A stretch of DNA of 64,000 bases from Acetobacter aceti NBRC 14818. GTDB taxonomy: Bacteria; Pseudomonadota; Alphaproteobacteria; Acetobacterales; Acetobacteraceae. Numbering within the stretch: position 1 is the first letter of the stretch; the number at the start of each line of letters is the position of its first letter. Location: the NCBI RefSeq assembly GCF_000193495.2, contig NZ_AP023410.1, forward strand, positions 1,984,001 through 2,048,000, read 5' to 3'. Below are positions 9,479 to 18,794 of this stretch, piece by piece. A model generated the notes under the pieces. That model did no database searches and was not told the DNA's origin. It worked only from the letters and a program-made list of their open reading frames with translations. The position numbers and the translations under genes are program-made.

Positions 9479-10281
9479 TCCGGGGTCTGATAGGTGGCAC
9501 GGTCCTTGCCGCTGGACTGGCTACCACGGTACCTGGCACGGGACGCGCCCAGTCAGTCCCGGCACGCCAGAGCGAAGGAACCCAGGAAGCGCAGACCGCC
9601 TCGGCTCCCGCGCCCGTGGTCTATATCAACGGCATCCAGCCGGTCATGGACCATAACATCTACATGCATGCGCTGCTCGACCAGTTCGAGGCGCGCTTTG
9701 GTGCCGATGGCGGGCAGTTCCGTTACGATGGGCAGGCTTGGTTCGGCACCGACTACGACAAGCTCTGGCTGAAATCCGAAGGCACGGTCGGCACAAACGG
9801 CAAGTTCGGTGATGGAGACCATGAGGCCCTTTATGATCGTGCTATCTCCCGGTATTTCGATGTCCAGACCGGCGTGCGTCTCGATATTGACAACGGCCCC
9901 ACACGGGCCTGGGGCGCGATCGGGGTCGAGGGACTGGCTCTATATTTCTTCAATGTGGAGGCCACGGCCTATTTCAGCGACCGGGGTGCGGCGGGGCGTC
10001 TGCAGGGCTCATACGATATCCTGCTGACTAATCGCCTGATTCTCCAACCCCAGGTCGAGATGAACTTCTATTCCGCGTCCGATCGTGCGCGCGGCGTCGG
10101 AACCGGGCTGTCCGATATCGATACGGGATTGCGGCTTCGCTACGAATGGCATCGGAAATTCGCGCCTTATATCGGCGTGAGTTACTCCGGCACGTTCGGT
10201 CAGGCCGCCGACATGGCACGTTCAAGGCATGAGCGTGTCCAGGACCTGAATTTCACCTTCGGGATCAGGACGTGGTTCTGA
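9475..10281 (+). CDS. copB: Copper resistance outer-membrane protein CopB
   Basis: 268-residue member of the CopB/PcoB family, an outer-membrane protein that accompanies CopA. It has an N-terminal signal segment, then the family core starting VMDHNIYMHALLDQFE and ending in a beta-barrel pattern with a terminal aromatic (FGIRTWF). The GTG at 9475 overlaps the copA stop (GTGA), a common translational coupling arrangement. It lacks the long Met/His-rich N-terminal repeats many CopB proteins carry; that role may be filled by the separate Met-rich protein that follows. Family assignment is firm. Confidence 0.9.
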   Translation: MIRGLIGGTVLAAGLATTVPGTGRAQSVPARQSEGTQEAQTASAPAPVVYINGIQPVMDHNIYMHALLDQFEARFGADGGQFRYDGQAWFGTDYDKLWLKSEGTVGTNGKFGDGDHEALYDRAISRYFDVQTGVRLDIDNGPTRAWGAIGVEGLALYFFNVEATAYFSDRGAAGRLQGSYDILLTNRLILQPQVEMNFYSASDRARGVGTGLSDIDTGLRLRYEWHRKFAPYIGVSYSGTFGQAADMARSRHERVQDLNFTFGIRTWF

Positions 10282-10361
10282 CTATTCCTGCCCGATGTGA
10301 AATCGTCGCGGGGCGCATTGTGCGCCTTCGCATCCGATAACCAATGATGAGGAAAAGACCA

Positions 10362-10754
10362 ATGCTGACCATTAATTTCAGATCATCGGCCCTTCTGGTA
10401 GCACTCCTGGCCACGGTCTCAGTTGCGCATGCCCAGACACCGGTTCCGGCACCAGCCCAGCCGCAGGGCCAGGATATGTCCGGAATGCAGGGTATGTCAG
10501 GCATGTCAGGAATGGACCACGACAAGATGAAAATGGACGGCATGCCCGGATCCGGCATGAAGGGGGCAGAGAAAGGCATGAAAATGAAAGGAAAGATGGG
10601 GGGATGTATGAAGATGAAGGGCATGGCCATGCCGAACGGTCAGGCAATGGCACCATCGGATAAAAAGATGAAAATGGGCTGCGGCGACATGGGCGACGGC
10701 ATGAAAATGCCGATGGGCCCGCAGAGCATGCCCGACGCGGTTCATCAGCGCTGA
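10362..10754 (+). CDS. Secreted Met/Lys-rich copper-binding protein candidate
   Basis: 130-residue protein with a clear signal peptide ending VAHAQ, followed by a low-complexity region of MSGM, MKMK and DKMKM groups. Methionine-rich periplasmic segments bind Cu(I), and the setting after copAB supports that role. I chose the ATG at 10362 because GAGGAAA sits about nine bases upstream; ATGs at 10344 and 10347 would add a few residues. No enzymatic domain is visible. Naming a specific family would be guesswork. Confidence 0.7.
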   Translation: MLTINFRSSALLVALLATVSVAHAQTPVPAPAQPQGQDMSGMQGMSGMSGMDHDKMKMDGMPGSGMKGAEKGMKMKGKMGGCMKMKGMAMPNGQAMAPSDKKMKMGCGDMGDGMKMPMGPQSMPDAVHQR

Positions 10755-10819
10755 TCGGTTCCTGATGGAGCGGGGCGGCGTCATAAGCGTCGCCCCTGGA
10801 CATGCCCAGGGAGGCACGC

Positions 10820-11383
10820 ATGAAAAGATTAGCCTGGAGTCTCGCCGGCATTCTGCTGGTCGGGATCGGCGCGGGAACGGCCGTCGTTTTCGGTGGTCTG
10901 TATGATGTAGGCGCCACCTCGCCGCATTGGCGGCTGACCTATCGTGTTCTGGAAACGGCACGCTTCCATTCAATCCGGCATCACGCCGAGGGCATTACCA
11001 CACCTGTCGATCTTGAGACGCAGGCACGGCTCGTCGGCGGTGCATCGCATTTTTCGATGCATTGCGCCTCATGTCATTCGGCGCCGGGCGTCGAGGCCGA
11101 GGATATGGCGGAGGGGATGTATCCGAAGCCACCGGTTCTGAATGATGTAGCGCAACGTTATACGCCGGGCGAACTGTTCTGGATTCTCAAGCATGGCATC
11201 AAGATGTCGGGCATGCCGTCCTGGGCGGATCATGGTGATGACGATCTCTGGAACATTGTGGCGTTTCTCGAGAAACTTCCGGGAATGAACAGTTCCACCT
11301 ACCAGGCGCTGGTCGCTCGGGCAGAAGCAGCCGGCGGGCATCATATGCATCACGACATGGATATGCCGATGCCGCGACAGTAG
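10820..11383 (+). CDS. Membrane-anchored or secreted c-type cytochrome
   Basis: 187-residue monoheme cytochrome c. It has an N-terminal hydrophobic segment (AWSLAGILLVGIGAG), one heme site CASCH, and a cytochrome c fold pattern with a candidate distal Met in KMSGMPSW. The C-terminus is His/Met-rich (GHHMHHDMDMPMP), suggesting copper contact. The ATG at 10820 follows AGGGAGG with good spacing; an ATG at 10802 lies upstream without this support. It closes the copAB run and could take electrons from, or give them to, the multicopper oxidase or the downstream redox unit. That link is inference. Confidence 0.85.
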   Translation: MKRLAWSLAGILLVGIGAGTAVVFGGLYDVGATSPHWRLTYRVLETARFHSIRHHAEGITTPVDLETQARLVGGASHFSMHCASCHSAPGVEAEDMAEGMYPKPPVLNDVAQRYTPGELFWILKHGIKMSGMPSWADHGDDDLWNIVAFLEKLPGMNSSTYQALVARAEAAGGHHMHHDMDMPMPRQ

Positions 11384-11398
11384 ATGCCGCTGGGATAA

Positions 11399-11412
11399 TT
11401 GATCGAGATCAA
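11399..11412 (+). promoter_or_regulatory. FNR/FixK-type binding site
   Basis: Exact match to the FNR-family consensus TTGAT-N4-ATCAA (TTGATCGAGATCAA). Its centre lies 41.5 bases before a predicted start near 11447, and a TATAGT -10 element sits at 11434-11439, the class II activator arrangement. This suggests the reductase/cytochrome operon is induced at low oxygen or by a related signal. Confidence 0.7.
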
Positions 11413-11424
11413 GGAAAATATGCC

Positions 11425-11436
11425 ATACCCCCGTAT
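11425..11436. promoter_or_regulatory. CsoR/RcnR-like palindrome over the -10 region
   Basis: Perfect palindrome ATAC-CCCC-GTAT covering the start of the predicted -10 element TATAGT (11434-11439). TA-rich arms around a C/G tract are the style of CsoR/RcnR-family operators. A bound repressor here would block the promoter that the FNR box activates. Pattern evidence only. Confidence 0.5.
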
Positions 11437-11517
11437 AGTAATAAGTGGTGTCCTGACGACATCCGGAAAACGGGCCGGTATGAACTTTGCCGAGGATGAT
11501 GGCGTGTTGGAGAAAGC

Positions 11518-13653
11518 ATGAGGCGCGTCTTTTTGAGCGGGAGTGTCGTGATCATGACACTGCTCATCAGCATGTCAGAGGGATTTGCTCAGGCACCGGG
11601 TGAGTCACCTGCCGTTCCGGCCATGTCTAGCGGCACTATGGCGGGGCCTACGGCAGGCAGCCCGCCACCTTCGCTGGCGCTGCGGCGCGATCAGCCGGAA
11701 GACGATGGGCCTATGGCAGCGCCCCGGGATGCCGACCGGGGTGCCGAATCGTCCGGCGGAATGAAGACGACCCCCGCTCGACCCGACTCAGGCATGTCCG
11801 ACATGGGCGGCATGATGTCGATGGGTGGTGACGAGCATGCGAGCCATCACCCTGGCATGGGCGGGATGGGGATCCCCGGTGCGCCATCATCCAGGCCGAC
11901 TGAGCAGGGCAATATGATGAGCCGCATGCTGCCCCAGGCTGGGCAGGCATTGAGTGCGGTTCCCGGGGCGGACAAGGCCGACGCAGGTTGTTGCGGAGCG
12001 CGCGGTCGCACGCCGCTTTATACCTTCATGATGACGCATCCGAAGCTGACGGACGCCGAACGTCAGATGCTGGCCGATATTGCGGCACAGAGGCTTCAAG
12101 ACGGTCTTCGCGAAGTCGGCACCGCATCGGTCGATGCCGCTCAGTCCCTGTCGTGGGAGACGATGCGTCGATCCAGCCAGCATCTCCATGAAGGCGTTGC
12201 GTTGCTCGATAGCGGAATGGCCGCGCGCGCGGCCGCGACCGGCCTCGTGAATCCTCAAATGGTGGCATTCAACTGGTTCACGGCACAGATGGGTCTGCCG
12301 ACAGTCGCGGCGAGCCAGCAGAACGGCCTGTTTTTCGGATTGACGCCGGCCCACCTGGTGTTCATGACGATCCTGATCCTGGTATCGATCGCTCTGCTGA
12401 TCTTGCAGGTCCTGCGGTTGCATCGCGTGCAAGAGATTCTCAGGACCACCACGGCATTCGCACCGAAACCAACGGTCCCGCCCACGCCACCATCGTCGAC
12501 CGGCGGCGGTCCAACACCTCCTGTTCCGCCGCCTCCCCCTGTACCGGGACCAGGCGGTGGAACGGCCACTCCGATCGTCGGCGCACCTCGACACGGCCTC
12601 TGGCGTGGCGGTCTGAAAGTGGCCCGGATCATTCGGGAGACACCGGCGATCGTGACGTTCTATCTAGTTCCGGCCGATGGGGGGCGGATTCCCTTTGACT
12701 TCAAACCCGGCCAGTTCGTGCAACTCACCATCGAGCCGACGTCTGGCAAGCCCGCGAGCCGGTCCTATACGATCGCATCGTCGCCGGGGCAGGTCGAACA
12801 TCTCGAACTAACGATCAAACGCGAGGAACATGGGTTGGTCTCGCGCTACCTGCACGACACGGTCAAAGAGGGTGATCTTTTAAAGATCGCGGGTCCATCG
12901 GGTATGTTCACCTTTACGGGTGACGAGGCAGACTCGATCGTCCTGCTGTCCGGCGGCGTAGGCATCACACCGATGATGGCGGTCCTGTGATACCTGACCG
13001 ATATCGTCTGGCCTGGCGAGATCTACTTCGTCTATTCCGCTCATGCCAGCATCGACTATGTGTTTCGCCAGGAAATCGAGTGGCTGGAACGTCGCAATGA
13101 CAAACTGCACGTTATTGCCACCATGCGGCGGTCGCCGGGGACAGAGTGGTCGGGGCCGGAAGGGCGCATCACGAAGGAACTGCTTCAGCAATCGGTGCCA
13201 GATCTCACAAACCGGCGTATCCATGTCTGCGGCCCACCCGGGATGATGGCAAGCATGAGAGCGTTATTGACGGATCTCGCTGTGCCGGAAGCCAATGTTC
13301 ATAGCGAGGCATTCGGACCAGCCGCGATGAAGGCCGAACCTGCGGTCGGGCCTGTGGCGGCCCCCTCATCCCCGGCCGTTACGCCTGCCGCAACGACCAT
13401 TACGTTTTCCACTTCAGGGAAATCGGCTCCGTTGCAACTGGATGAAACGGTTCTCGACGCGGCTGATGCGGCAGGTGTCAATATTCCATCCTCCTGTCGA
13501 TCCGGTATCTGCGGCATGTGTACGACTCACCTGCAGCAAGGTGAGGTGACGATGGCGGTCGAGGATGGGCTCGATCCGGCTGACAAGGCCAAGGGTTTCA
13601 TCCTGGCCTGTCAGGCGAAGACCACGGGTGGTCCGCTGGTCGTGGAGGCGTGA
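11518..13653 (+). pseudogene. Membrane-anchored FAD/2Fe-2S reductase, interrupted by an in-frame TGA
   Basis: One reading frame of 712 codons broken only by TGA at 12988-12990. Order: signal segment (residues 1-25), Met/Pro-rich periplasmic part with GMMSMGG and GCCGARG, a helical domain, a transmembrane helix (FMTILILVSIALLILQVL), a Pro-rich linker, an FAD-binding domain (RSYTIASS) and an NAD(P)-binding start (SGGVGITPMM). After the TGA come the rest of the NAD(P) domain (HVCGPPGMM) and a plant-type 2Fe-2S domain (CRSGICGMC...C). The stop falls where Arg is common in relatives, so a CGA to TGA change fits. The 490-residue front piece lacks the iron-sulfur cluster. It heads an operon with the membrane cytochrome and heptaheme genes. 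Confidence 0.8.
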
Positions 13654-14381
13654 TGCAGGAGCGCAGCGAAATCATTGTCGGCGCCCTGGTCGTCCTGCTG
13701 GTGCTGTTCCCGCTGGGCTTTCTGGTGCATGTCGCGCCACGCTTTCCTGGGAGTCTGGCTGGCAGCCTGATTGGCATTTGCGCCGCCATCCTGATGCTGG
13801 TGCCGCTGATTTACGTAGCGGGCAAACGCATTCCCGTCGTGCATCGTTATTTCGCGCCGCGTGTCGAGAGCCGAACCCTTCTGTCGGTGCATATCTATGC
13901 TGGCGTCCTTGCACCCATTTTGGGCCTGATCCACGCCGCCCATAAATTCGATAGCCCGATGGGGATCTCGCTAACCGGCATCATGCTCGTCCTCGCTATT
14001 AGTGGCTATGTCGGGCGCTACATGTTGATCCAGATCGGGCGCGGATTGCGCGGTCGCACCCAGGAACTGGCCCAACTGCGCACGTCTCTGGCAGATGCCG
14101 GGGTGGCGCATCTGATGCCCGAGACGCCGGATGTGCCCCATAATATCGTCCAGCGCCTTTTTCTGACCTCGGCCTATCCCGGTACGCGGGGTACATCGGA
14201 TCGCGAGGCCACGATTGCCTCGGCGCTGGCCGATGTTGAGTATGCGGTCAGGTCGGAGAGGGTGGCGAACGCACTGTTCGGGCGTTGGCGCAAGATTCAC
14301 GTCATCCTTGTGGTCATCCTCTATTTTCTGCTGATTCTGCATATCTGGTCAGGCCTGTATTACGGGCTGAGGTGGCTATGA
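13653..14381 (+). CDS. Integral membrane cytochrome b-like protein
   Basis: 242-residue protein with about five membrane helices. Two helices each carry a His pair 14 residues apart (SVHIY...LGLIHAAH and KIHVIL...LILHIW), the classic spacing for two stacked b-type hemes as in cytochrome b561 and related electron carriers. The ATG at 13653 overlaps the stop of the reductase gene (TGATG) and follows GGAGG, so the two are translationally coupled. The likely task is to carry electrons across the membrane from the flavin/2Fe-2S reductase to the multiheme cytochrome encoded next. I do not recognise a named family. Confidence 0.75.
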   Translation: MQERSEIIVGALVVLLVLFPLGFLVHVAPRFPGSLAGSLIGICAAILMLVPLIYVAGKRIPVVHRYFAPRVESRTLLSVHIYAGVLAPILGLIHAAHKFDSPMGISLTGIMLVLAISGYVGRYMLIQIGRGLRGRTQELAQLRTSLADAGVAHLMPETPDVPHNIVQRLFLTSAYPGTRGTSDREATIASALADVEYAVRSERVANALFGRWRKIHVILVVILYFLLILHIWSGLYYGLRWL

Positions 14382-15160
14382 AGCCCGCTGTCATACTCTA
14401 TACGGTCTTTGCGCTTGCGGCTCTGATCGTCGGACTGGTTGTGCCCCTTGCCGTGCATCGTTCCGGCAGTAACGCAGTTCCTGGTTGGGAAGGGTTGGTG
14501 AATCCCGGACCGATCTCGAAAGCGCACCAGTTTATCGCGGGCCAGTGCGAGACATGTCACAGGCCTTTCACAGGTGTGGTGACCAATAACTGCGTGACCT
14601 GTCATTCTCTGGCGTCGTTCGCCGACAAGCAATCCACCCGGTTTCATGTCGCGGCGACGCAATGTACGTCCTGTCATGTGGAGCACGGTGAGCGGCCACA
14701 TATGACCGTGATGGATCATAGTGCATTGACGAGGGCGGATTTCTGGTCAGACACCGTTGCGCAACTTCGCTCGGCCGGGCTGGTTGGAGCGTCGCCGATT
14801 CCGGGAAGCGCTGCGGCTATTCCGACTGATCATCGACTTGACCGTGATGCCGTTCTCCATCTGAATTGCGCAAGCTGTCACTCCAACGTGGATCCTCATC
14901 GCGCCCGCTTTGGTCCTGATTGCGCGAGTTGTCACTCCACCAAGACATGGCTGATCGCCGCGTTCGAACATCCCGCCGATCAGATATCGACGGATTGCAA
15001 CGCCTGTCACAAGGCGCCGCCCAGCCATTACATGATGCATTTCAAAATGATTTCGCAGCACGTCGCGCATCAGGATGCCCCGGTGGAGCATTGCTATGCC
15101 TGCCATACCACCGATGCATGGAACAATATTCGAGGGTATGGATGGTATAAGCACCATTAA
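14378..15160 (+). CDS. Heptaheme c-type cytochrome
   Basis: 260-residue periplasmic or membrane-anchored cytochrome with an N-terminal hydrophobic helix (VILYTVFALAALIVGLVVP) and seven heme c sites: CETCH, CVTCH, CTSCH, CASCH, CASCH, CNACH and CYACH. His residues between them could serve as distal ligands, as in cytochrome c3/c7-type chains. The ATG at 14378 overlaps the stop of the membrane cytochrome gene (ATGA). As the last gene of the unit it is the probable electron outlet. The terminal acceptor is not shown by the sequence; metal ions, copper proteins or nitrogen oxides are possible. Confidence 0.9.
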   Translation: MKPAVILYTVFALAALIVGLVVPLAVHRSGSNAVPGWEGLVNPGPISKAHQFIAGQCETCHRPFTGVVTNNCVTCHSLASFADKQSTRFHVAATQCTSCHVEHGERPHMTVMDHSALTRADFWSDTVAQLRSAGLVGASPIPGSAAAIPTDHRLDRDAVLHLNCASCHSNVDPHRARFGPDCASCHSTKTWLIAAFEHPADQISTDCNACHKAPPSHYMMHFKMISQHVAHQDAPVEHCYACHTTDAWNNIRGYGWYKHH

Positions 15161-15474
15161 ATCTTACGAAATTTGCGTCAGAATATCGCCATTTAACGCG
15201 CGTGTGTGATGATGAAATCACTAGAAGCGGCGACATTGCCCAAAAAAGATATTGTAAATCAGAAAATATATCGAACGTTACGTATGATTATTTCGCACGT
15301 CGTAAACCTTTGAAGAAAGCAGTTGGCTTACTCTGGCCCGAATAGGGTTATTTCCAGGTTACGGCTAGATAGAAAAATTGACATTTCTTCAAAAAAATCT
15401 ATAATTATTAGGACACTCCTAGAAGGGTTCAGGCTTTACTATATGCTTACCATTGATGATGGCGGAGGAACGTT
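15161..15474. other. AT-rich intergenic stretch
   Basis: About 310 bases noticeably richer in A+T than the flanking genes. No open frame, hairpin terminator or recognised operator was found. It probably holds the promoter of the lipoprotein gene that follows. Confidence 0.5.
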
Positions 15475-15732
15475 ATGATCGCATACTTGAGGAATTCGTT
15501 TAAAATAACGACGTGTATCTCTTTGATCGCTTTGCTTTCTGCATGTGGCACGACGACAGATCGTCGACTCACTGAGGACGAACAAAGTTGCCGGAGCATG
15601 GGGCATACTCCGGGAACGGCTGAGTTCAAGAACTGTCTGGCGGATTTAAATGCCAGAAGGTGTGCCACTTCCCGGCAAAAGGGGTGGGGCGAACATCACG
15701 ATGCATCGCTGGACTGCACAAGATTGCCCTGA
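15475..15732 (+). CDS. Small lipoprotein of unknown function
   Basis: 85-residue protein with a lipoprotein signal peptide ending in the lipobox LLSAC, so it should be lipid-anchored in the envelope. The mature part is short, with conserved-looking Cys residues and the motif SMGHTPGTAEFKNC, which I have seen in small hypothetical proteins of alphaproteobacteria. GGAGGA precedes the ATG at 15475 at good spacing. It stands alone, in AT-rich DNA, downstream of the cytochrome operon. Function unknown. Confidence 0.7.
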   Translation: MIAYLRNSFKITTCISLIALLSACGTTTDRRLTEDEQSCRSMGHTPGTAEFKNCLADLNARRCATSRQKGWGEHHDASLDCTRLP

Positions 15733-16157
15733 ATACGCCGTTTATTATGTTGTGAAACATCGTTTGTGTATATCATTATATAATTAATAGGTGTCATGAT
15801 GTCGCGATCCGGCTTGAGTCAGAAGCGCCGAATGGTGAGGCGTCGTTTTTGTTTGAGACATTCGGTAGCTTTTTCTGTGGATTACGGGTGGTCTAACATA
15901 TTCTGTCGACGGTGCGGTTCATGTTGGTGTTCTGACTCGGATACAGATCGGACATCGCATCTTTTGTGATGTATACTGCGAGTACACATGTCCAGTTTCG
16001 GGGAGCAGATAACACAGGCTGGACGACCGACAAGAGGACGGTTAGCGACTTAATCGGCCTCGGGTTTTTCATGAAAAGTCAGAGGGTGGGAGTGATTTCA
16101 TGACGGATTCAGGGGTGGGAGAGAGGCTTCCGCCCGTCCGTCACGGAGTGTTCCGCC
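15733..16157. other. Intergenic region upstream of parB
   Basis: About 425 bases without a supported gene. It marks the junction between the copper cargo and the element backbone. An imperfect inverted repeat (TGTATACT-GCG-AGTACACA, near 15969-15987) is visible and could be a partition or regulator site. No iterons were recognised. Confidence 0.4.
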
Positions 16158-18212
16158 ATGGCGAGCGCCATCCAGAAAATCGCTCTCAATGCGTCCCGTG
16201 ATATCCCTTTCAACAAACTGGTGCTGTCGCAGTCCAATGTGCGGCGTGTGAAGGCCGGCCTGTCGATCGAGGAACTGGCCCGCGACATCGAACGTCGCGG
16301 GCTGCTCCAGAGCCTCAACGTACGCCCTGTTCTGAACGATGATGGGACGGAGACAGGTTCCTACGAGGTGCCGGCTGGCGGCCGTCGCTTCCGCGCGCTC
16401 GAACTGCTGGTCAAGCAGAAGAAACTGGCCAAGACTGCCCCGGTGCCCTGTGTCGTGCGCGAGGCCGGATCGGCCATTCTCGCCGAGGATGATTCCCTGG
16501 CCGAGAACGTGCAGCGCGTGGCGCTGCATCCGCTGGACCAGTTTCGTGCCTTTCGGGACATGCTGGAGAAGGGCATGTCCGAGGACGAGATCGCCGCCGC
16601 GTTCTTCGTCGTGCCCACCGTGGTCAAACAGCGCCTGCGCCTGATGACCGTGTCCGACAAACTGCTCGAGATTTACGAGCAGGACGGCATGAAGCTCGAT
16701 CAGCTCATGGCGTTTTCCATCAGTGATGACCATGCCCGTCAGGAGCAGGTCTGGGAGATTATCGCCCAGAGCCATAACCGCGAGCCCTATCTGATCCGCC
16801 GCATGCTGACGGAAAAAACCGTGCGCGCATCGGATCGCCGCGTGCGCTTCGTCGGGCTGGATGCCTATCTCGCTGCCGGTGGCCATGTCATGCGTGACCT
16901 GTTCGAGGCCGATGACGGCGGCTGGCTGCAGGATCCGACCCTCCTCGACCGGCTGGTGATGGACAAATTGGCTGGGGCGGCCGATGACATCCGCGCCGAA
17001 GGCTGGAAGTGGGTCGAGACGGCGCTGTCCTTCCCGTGGGGACACACGCGGGGCTTCGCGAGGATTGAAGGCTCGCCGGTTGTGCTCTCGGAAGAAGAAG
17101 CCGCCCGTCTAACCGCTCTGCACAGCGAGCAGGAAGCCATCGAGGCGGAATACGCACAGGCCGATGAGTTCCCCGACGACGTCGATACCCGGCTGGGGGA
17201 GATCGAACAGGCTATTGAGGCGCTGGAAGAACGCCCTGTGTCCTTCGATCCGGCGGAGGTGGTCCGGGCAGGGGCCTTTATCAGCCTGGATACTGATGCC
17301 ACGCTGCTGGTCGAACGGGGCTTCGTCCGCCCTGAAGATGTGCCGGCGGAGCCCGAGGACGGCCCGGATACACCCGAGGGTGATGATGACGCGGTCGTCC
17401 ATCACGGCGCGGGTGATGACGTCGAAGGAACTGGGACGGAAGGCGCCCCCGGCACCGAGCCCGAAGAGGAAGATGGGCTGAAGCCGCTGCCCGACCGCCT
17501 GCTGACAGAGTTGACGGCCTGGCGCACGCTGGCCCTGCGTGACGCGTTCGCCGGCAATCCGCACATCGCGTTGACCGAACTGCTCCACACGCTGGTGCGC
17601 GATCTCTACTGGCAGGTGTCGGGCGCGGATTGCCTGGAAGCCTATGTCCGGGAAATCCCGCTGCGGGTGCATTCGCCAGACATGCCGGGCAGTGTTCCCG
17701 CTCATGAACTTCGCCAGCGCAACGAGGGCTGGAAGCATGATCTTCCCGATGACGAGGATGCACTCTGGCAGTGGCTCGACGGGTTGGATGATACCAGTCG
17801 CCTGGCCCTACTGGCGCATTGCCTGTCTTTTGGCGTCAACGCGCTGCATGAATCGTCCCATGGTCCGTCTCTGGCACGTAGCGTCAGGGAGCGCCTGGCG
17901 CGAGCCGGCCGGCTGGCGACAGTGCTCCAACTCAATCCGGCCGAAGCGGGATGGCAGCCGACGGTGGAGAACTATCTCGGCCGTGTCACCAAGGCGCGTA
18001 TCCTCGAAGCCGTACGCGAAGCACGCGGCGATGAGGCAGCGGCCCGCATTGCGCATCTCAAGAAAATGGACATGGCCAGTGAGGCCGAGCAGTTGCTGGA
18101 CGGCTCCGGCTGGCTGCCCGAAGCATTGCGAACTGCTGGTTTGACCGACGGTCATCAGAAACAGGTCGCTGTTATCCCCATCGAAACCGCCACGAATATC
18201 GCGGCCGAATGA
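16158..18212 (+). CDS. parB: ParB/RepB-like partition protein
   Basis: 684-residue ParB-family protein. The N-terminal ParB/Srx domain is recognisable from NVRRVKAGLSIEELARDIE, GGRRFRAL and ENVQR...HPLDQF, followed by a KorB-like helix-turn-helix region. The long C-terminal half has an acidic low-complexity stretch (around residues 390-440) and no domain I can name. Such long ParB-like proteins are common at the start of the conserved block of conjugative elements in alphaproteobacteria, where they may act as regulators as well as in partition. CGGAG precedes the ATG. Its ParA partner is not adjacent; one is encoded at 29456. Confidence 0.85.
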   Translation: MASAIQKIALNASRDIPFNKLVLSQSNVRRVKAGLSIEELARDIERRGLLQSLNVRPVLNDDGTETGSYEVPAGGRRFRALELLVKQKKLAKTAPVPCVVREAGSAILAEDDSLAENVQRVALHPLDQFRAFRDMLEKGMSEDEIAAAFFVVPTVVKQRLRLMTVSDKLLEIYEQDGMKLDQLMAFSISDDHARQEQVWEIIAQSHNREPYLIRRMLTEKTVRASDRRVRFVGLDAYLAAGGHVMRDLFEADDGGWLQDPTLLDRLVMDKLAGAADDIRAEGWKWVETALSFPWGHTRGFARIEGSPVVLSEEEAARLTALHSEQEAIEAEYAQADEFPDDVDTRLGEIEQAIEALEERPVSFDPAEVVRAGAFISLDTDATLLVERGFVRPEDVPAEPEDGPDTPEGDDDAVVHHGAGDDVEGTGTEGAPGTEPEEEDGLKPLPDRLLTELTAWRTLALRDAFAGNPHIALTELLHTLVRDLYWQVSGADCLEAYVREIPLRVHSPDMPGSVPAHELRQRNEGWKHDLPDDEDALWQWLDGLDDTSRLALLAHCLSFGVNALHESSHGPSLARSVRERLARAGRLATVLQLNPAEAGWQPTVENYLGRVTKARILEAVREARGDEAAARIAHLKKMDMASEAEQLLDGSGWLPEALRTAGLTDGHQKQVAVIPIETATNIAAE

Positions 18213-18246
18213 CGGGCGCCTCGTAATTCATGACTCCGAACCTAAC

Positions 18247-18270
18247 CGGCCCTGGCTTCGGTCAGGGCCG
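18247..18270. repeat. Stem-loop between parB and the DUF6878 gene
   Basis: Inverted repeat CGGCCCTG / CAGGGCCG with an eight-base loop. It lacks a T-run, so it is not a clear intrinsic terminator; it may pause transcription or shape the mRNA. Confidence 0.45.
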
Positions 18271-18296
18271 TCCTGCTGATCCAGGAGAAACAGGAG

Positions 18297-18794
18297 ATGA
18301 CCAATCCAGGAAATACGCCTGAACGGGCCGATACCTTCACCGCCTTTTCCGAGCATTATGAGGCCTATCGGAAACGGCAACAGGAATTTGGAGCAGTCAA
18401 TCGCAAAGCACTGTTTGATTGCCTTGATGCTGCTGGGATCGAAACAGCGGTGGTCACCTTCGATGGTTGCGGAGATAGCGGCCAGATCGAAGATATGGCG
18501 GTCACTCCGGAAACCGATAATACGGTTCTGGAAAACTGCATGCCTTACATCTCTGTCGACTGGCAATGTGCCACGTCGAAAACTGATGATTGCAGCGTCA
18601 AGGATGTCATTGAGAACGTCTGCTACGACCTGCTTTCCGAAGCGCACGGTGGTTGGGAAAACAATGATGGTGCGTATGGCGAGTTTACCTTTGACGTCGC
18701 GGGACGGTCCATCGCCCTGGAGTATAACGAGCGTTACACCGCCGTCGAAAACTACGGCCATGAATGGACGGAGGAAGGGCACCATGGCGCATAG
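18297..18794 (+). CDS. DUF6878-family protein
   Basis: 165-residue soluble protein with the block DGCGDSGQIEDM that marks the DUF6878 family, known from backbones of conjugative plasmids and ICEs but with no assigned biochemical function. Two AGGAG sequences lie upstream of the ATG at 18297, one at good spacing. It overlaps the following DUF6915 gene by 11 bases, so the two are likely made together. Confidence 0.75.
   Translation: MTNPGNTPERADTFTAFSEHYEAYRKRQQEFGAVNRKALFDCLDAAGIETAVVTFDGCGDSGQIEDMAVTPETDNTVLENCMPYISVDWQCATSKTDDCSVKDVIENVCYDLLSEAHGGWENNDGAYGEFTFDVAGRSIALEYNERYTAVENYGHEWTEEGHHGA

Noticed and set aside
12988..12990. TGA as a selenocysteine codon in the reductase
   Set aside because: It lies in an NAD(P)-binding loop where Arg, not a redox residue, is expected, and no stem-loop was noted after it. 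A mutation or sequencing error is simpler.
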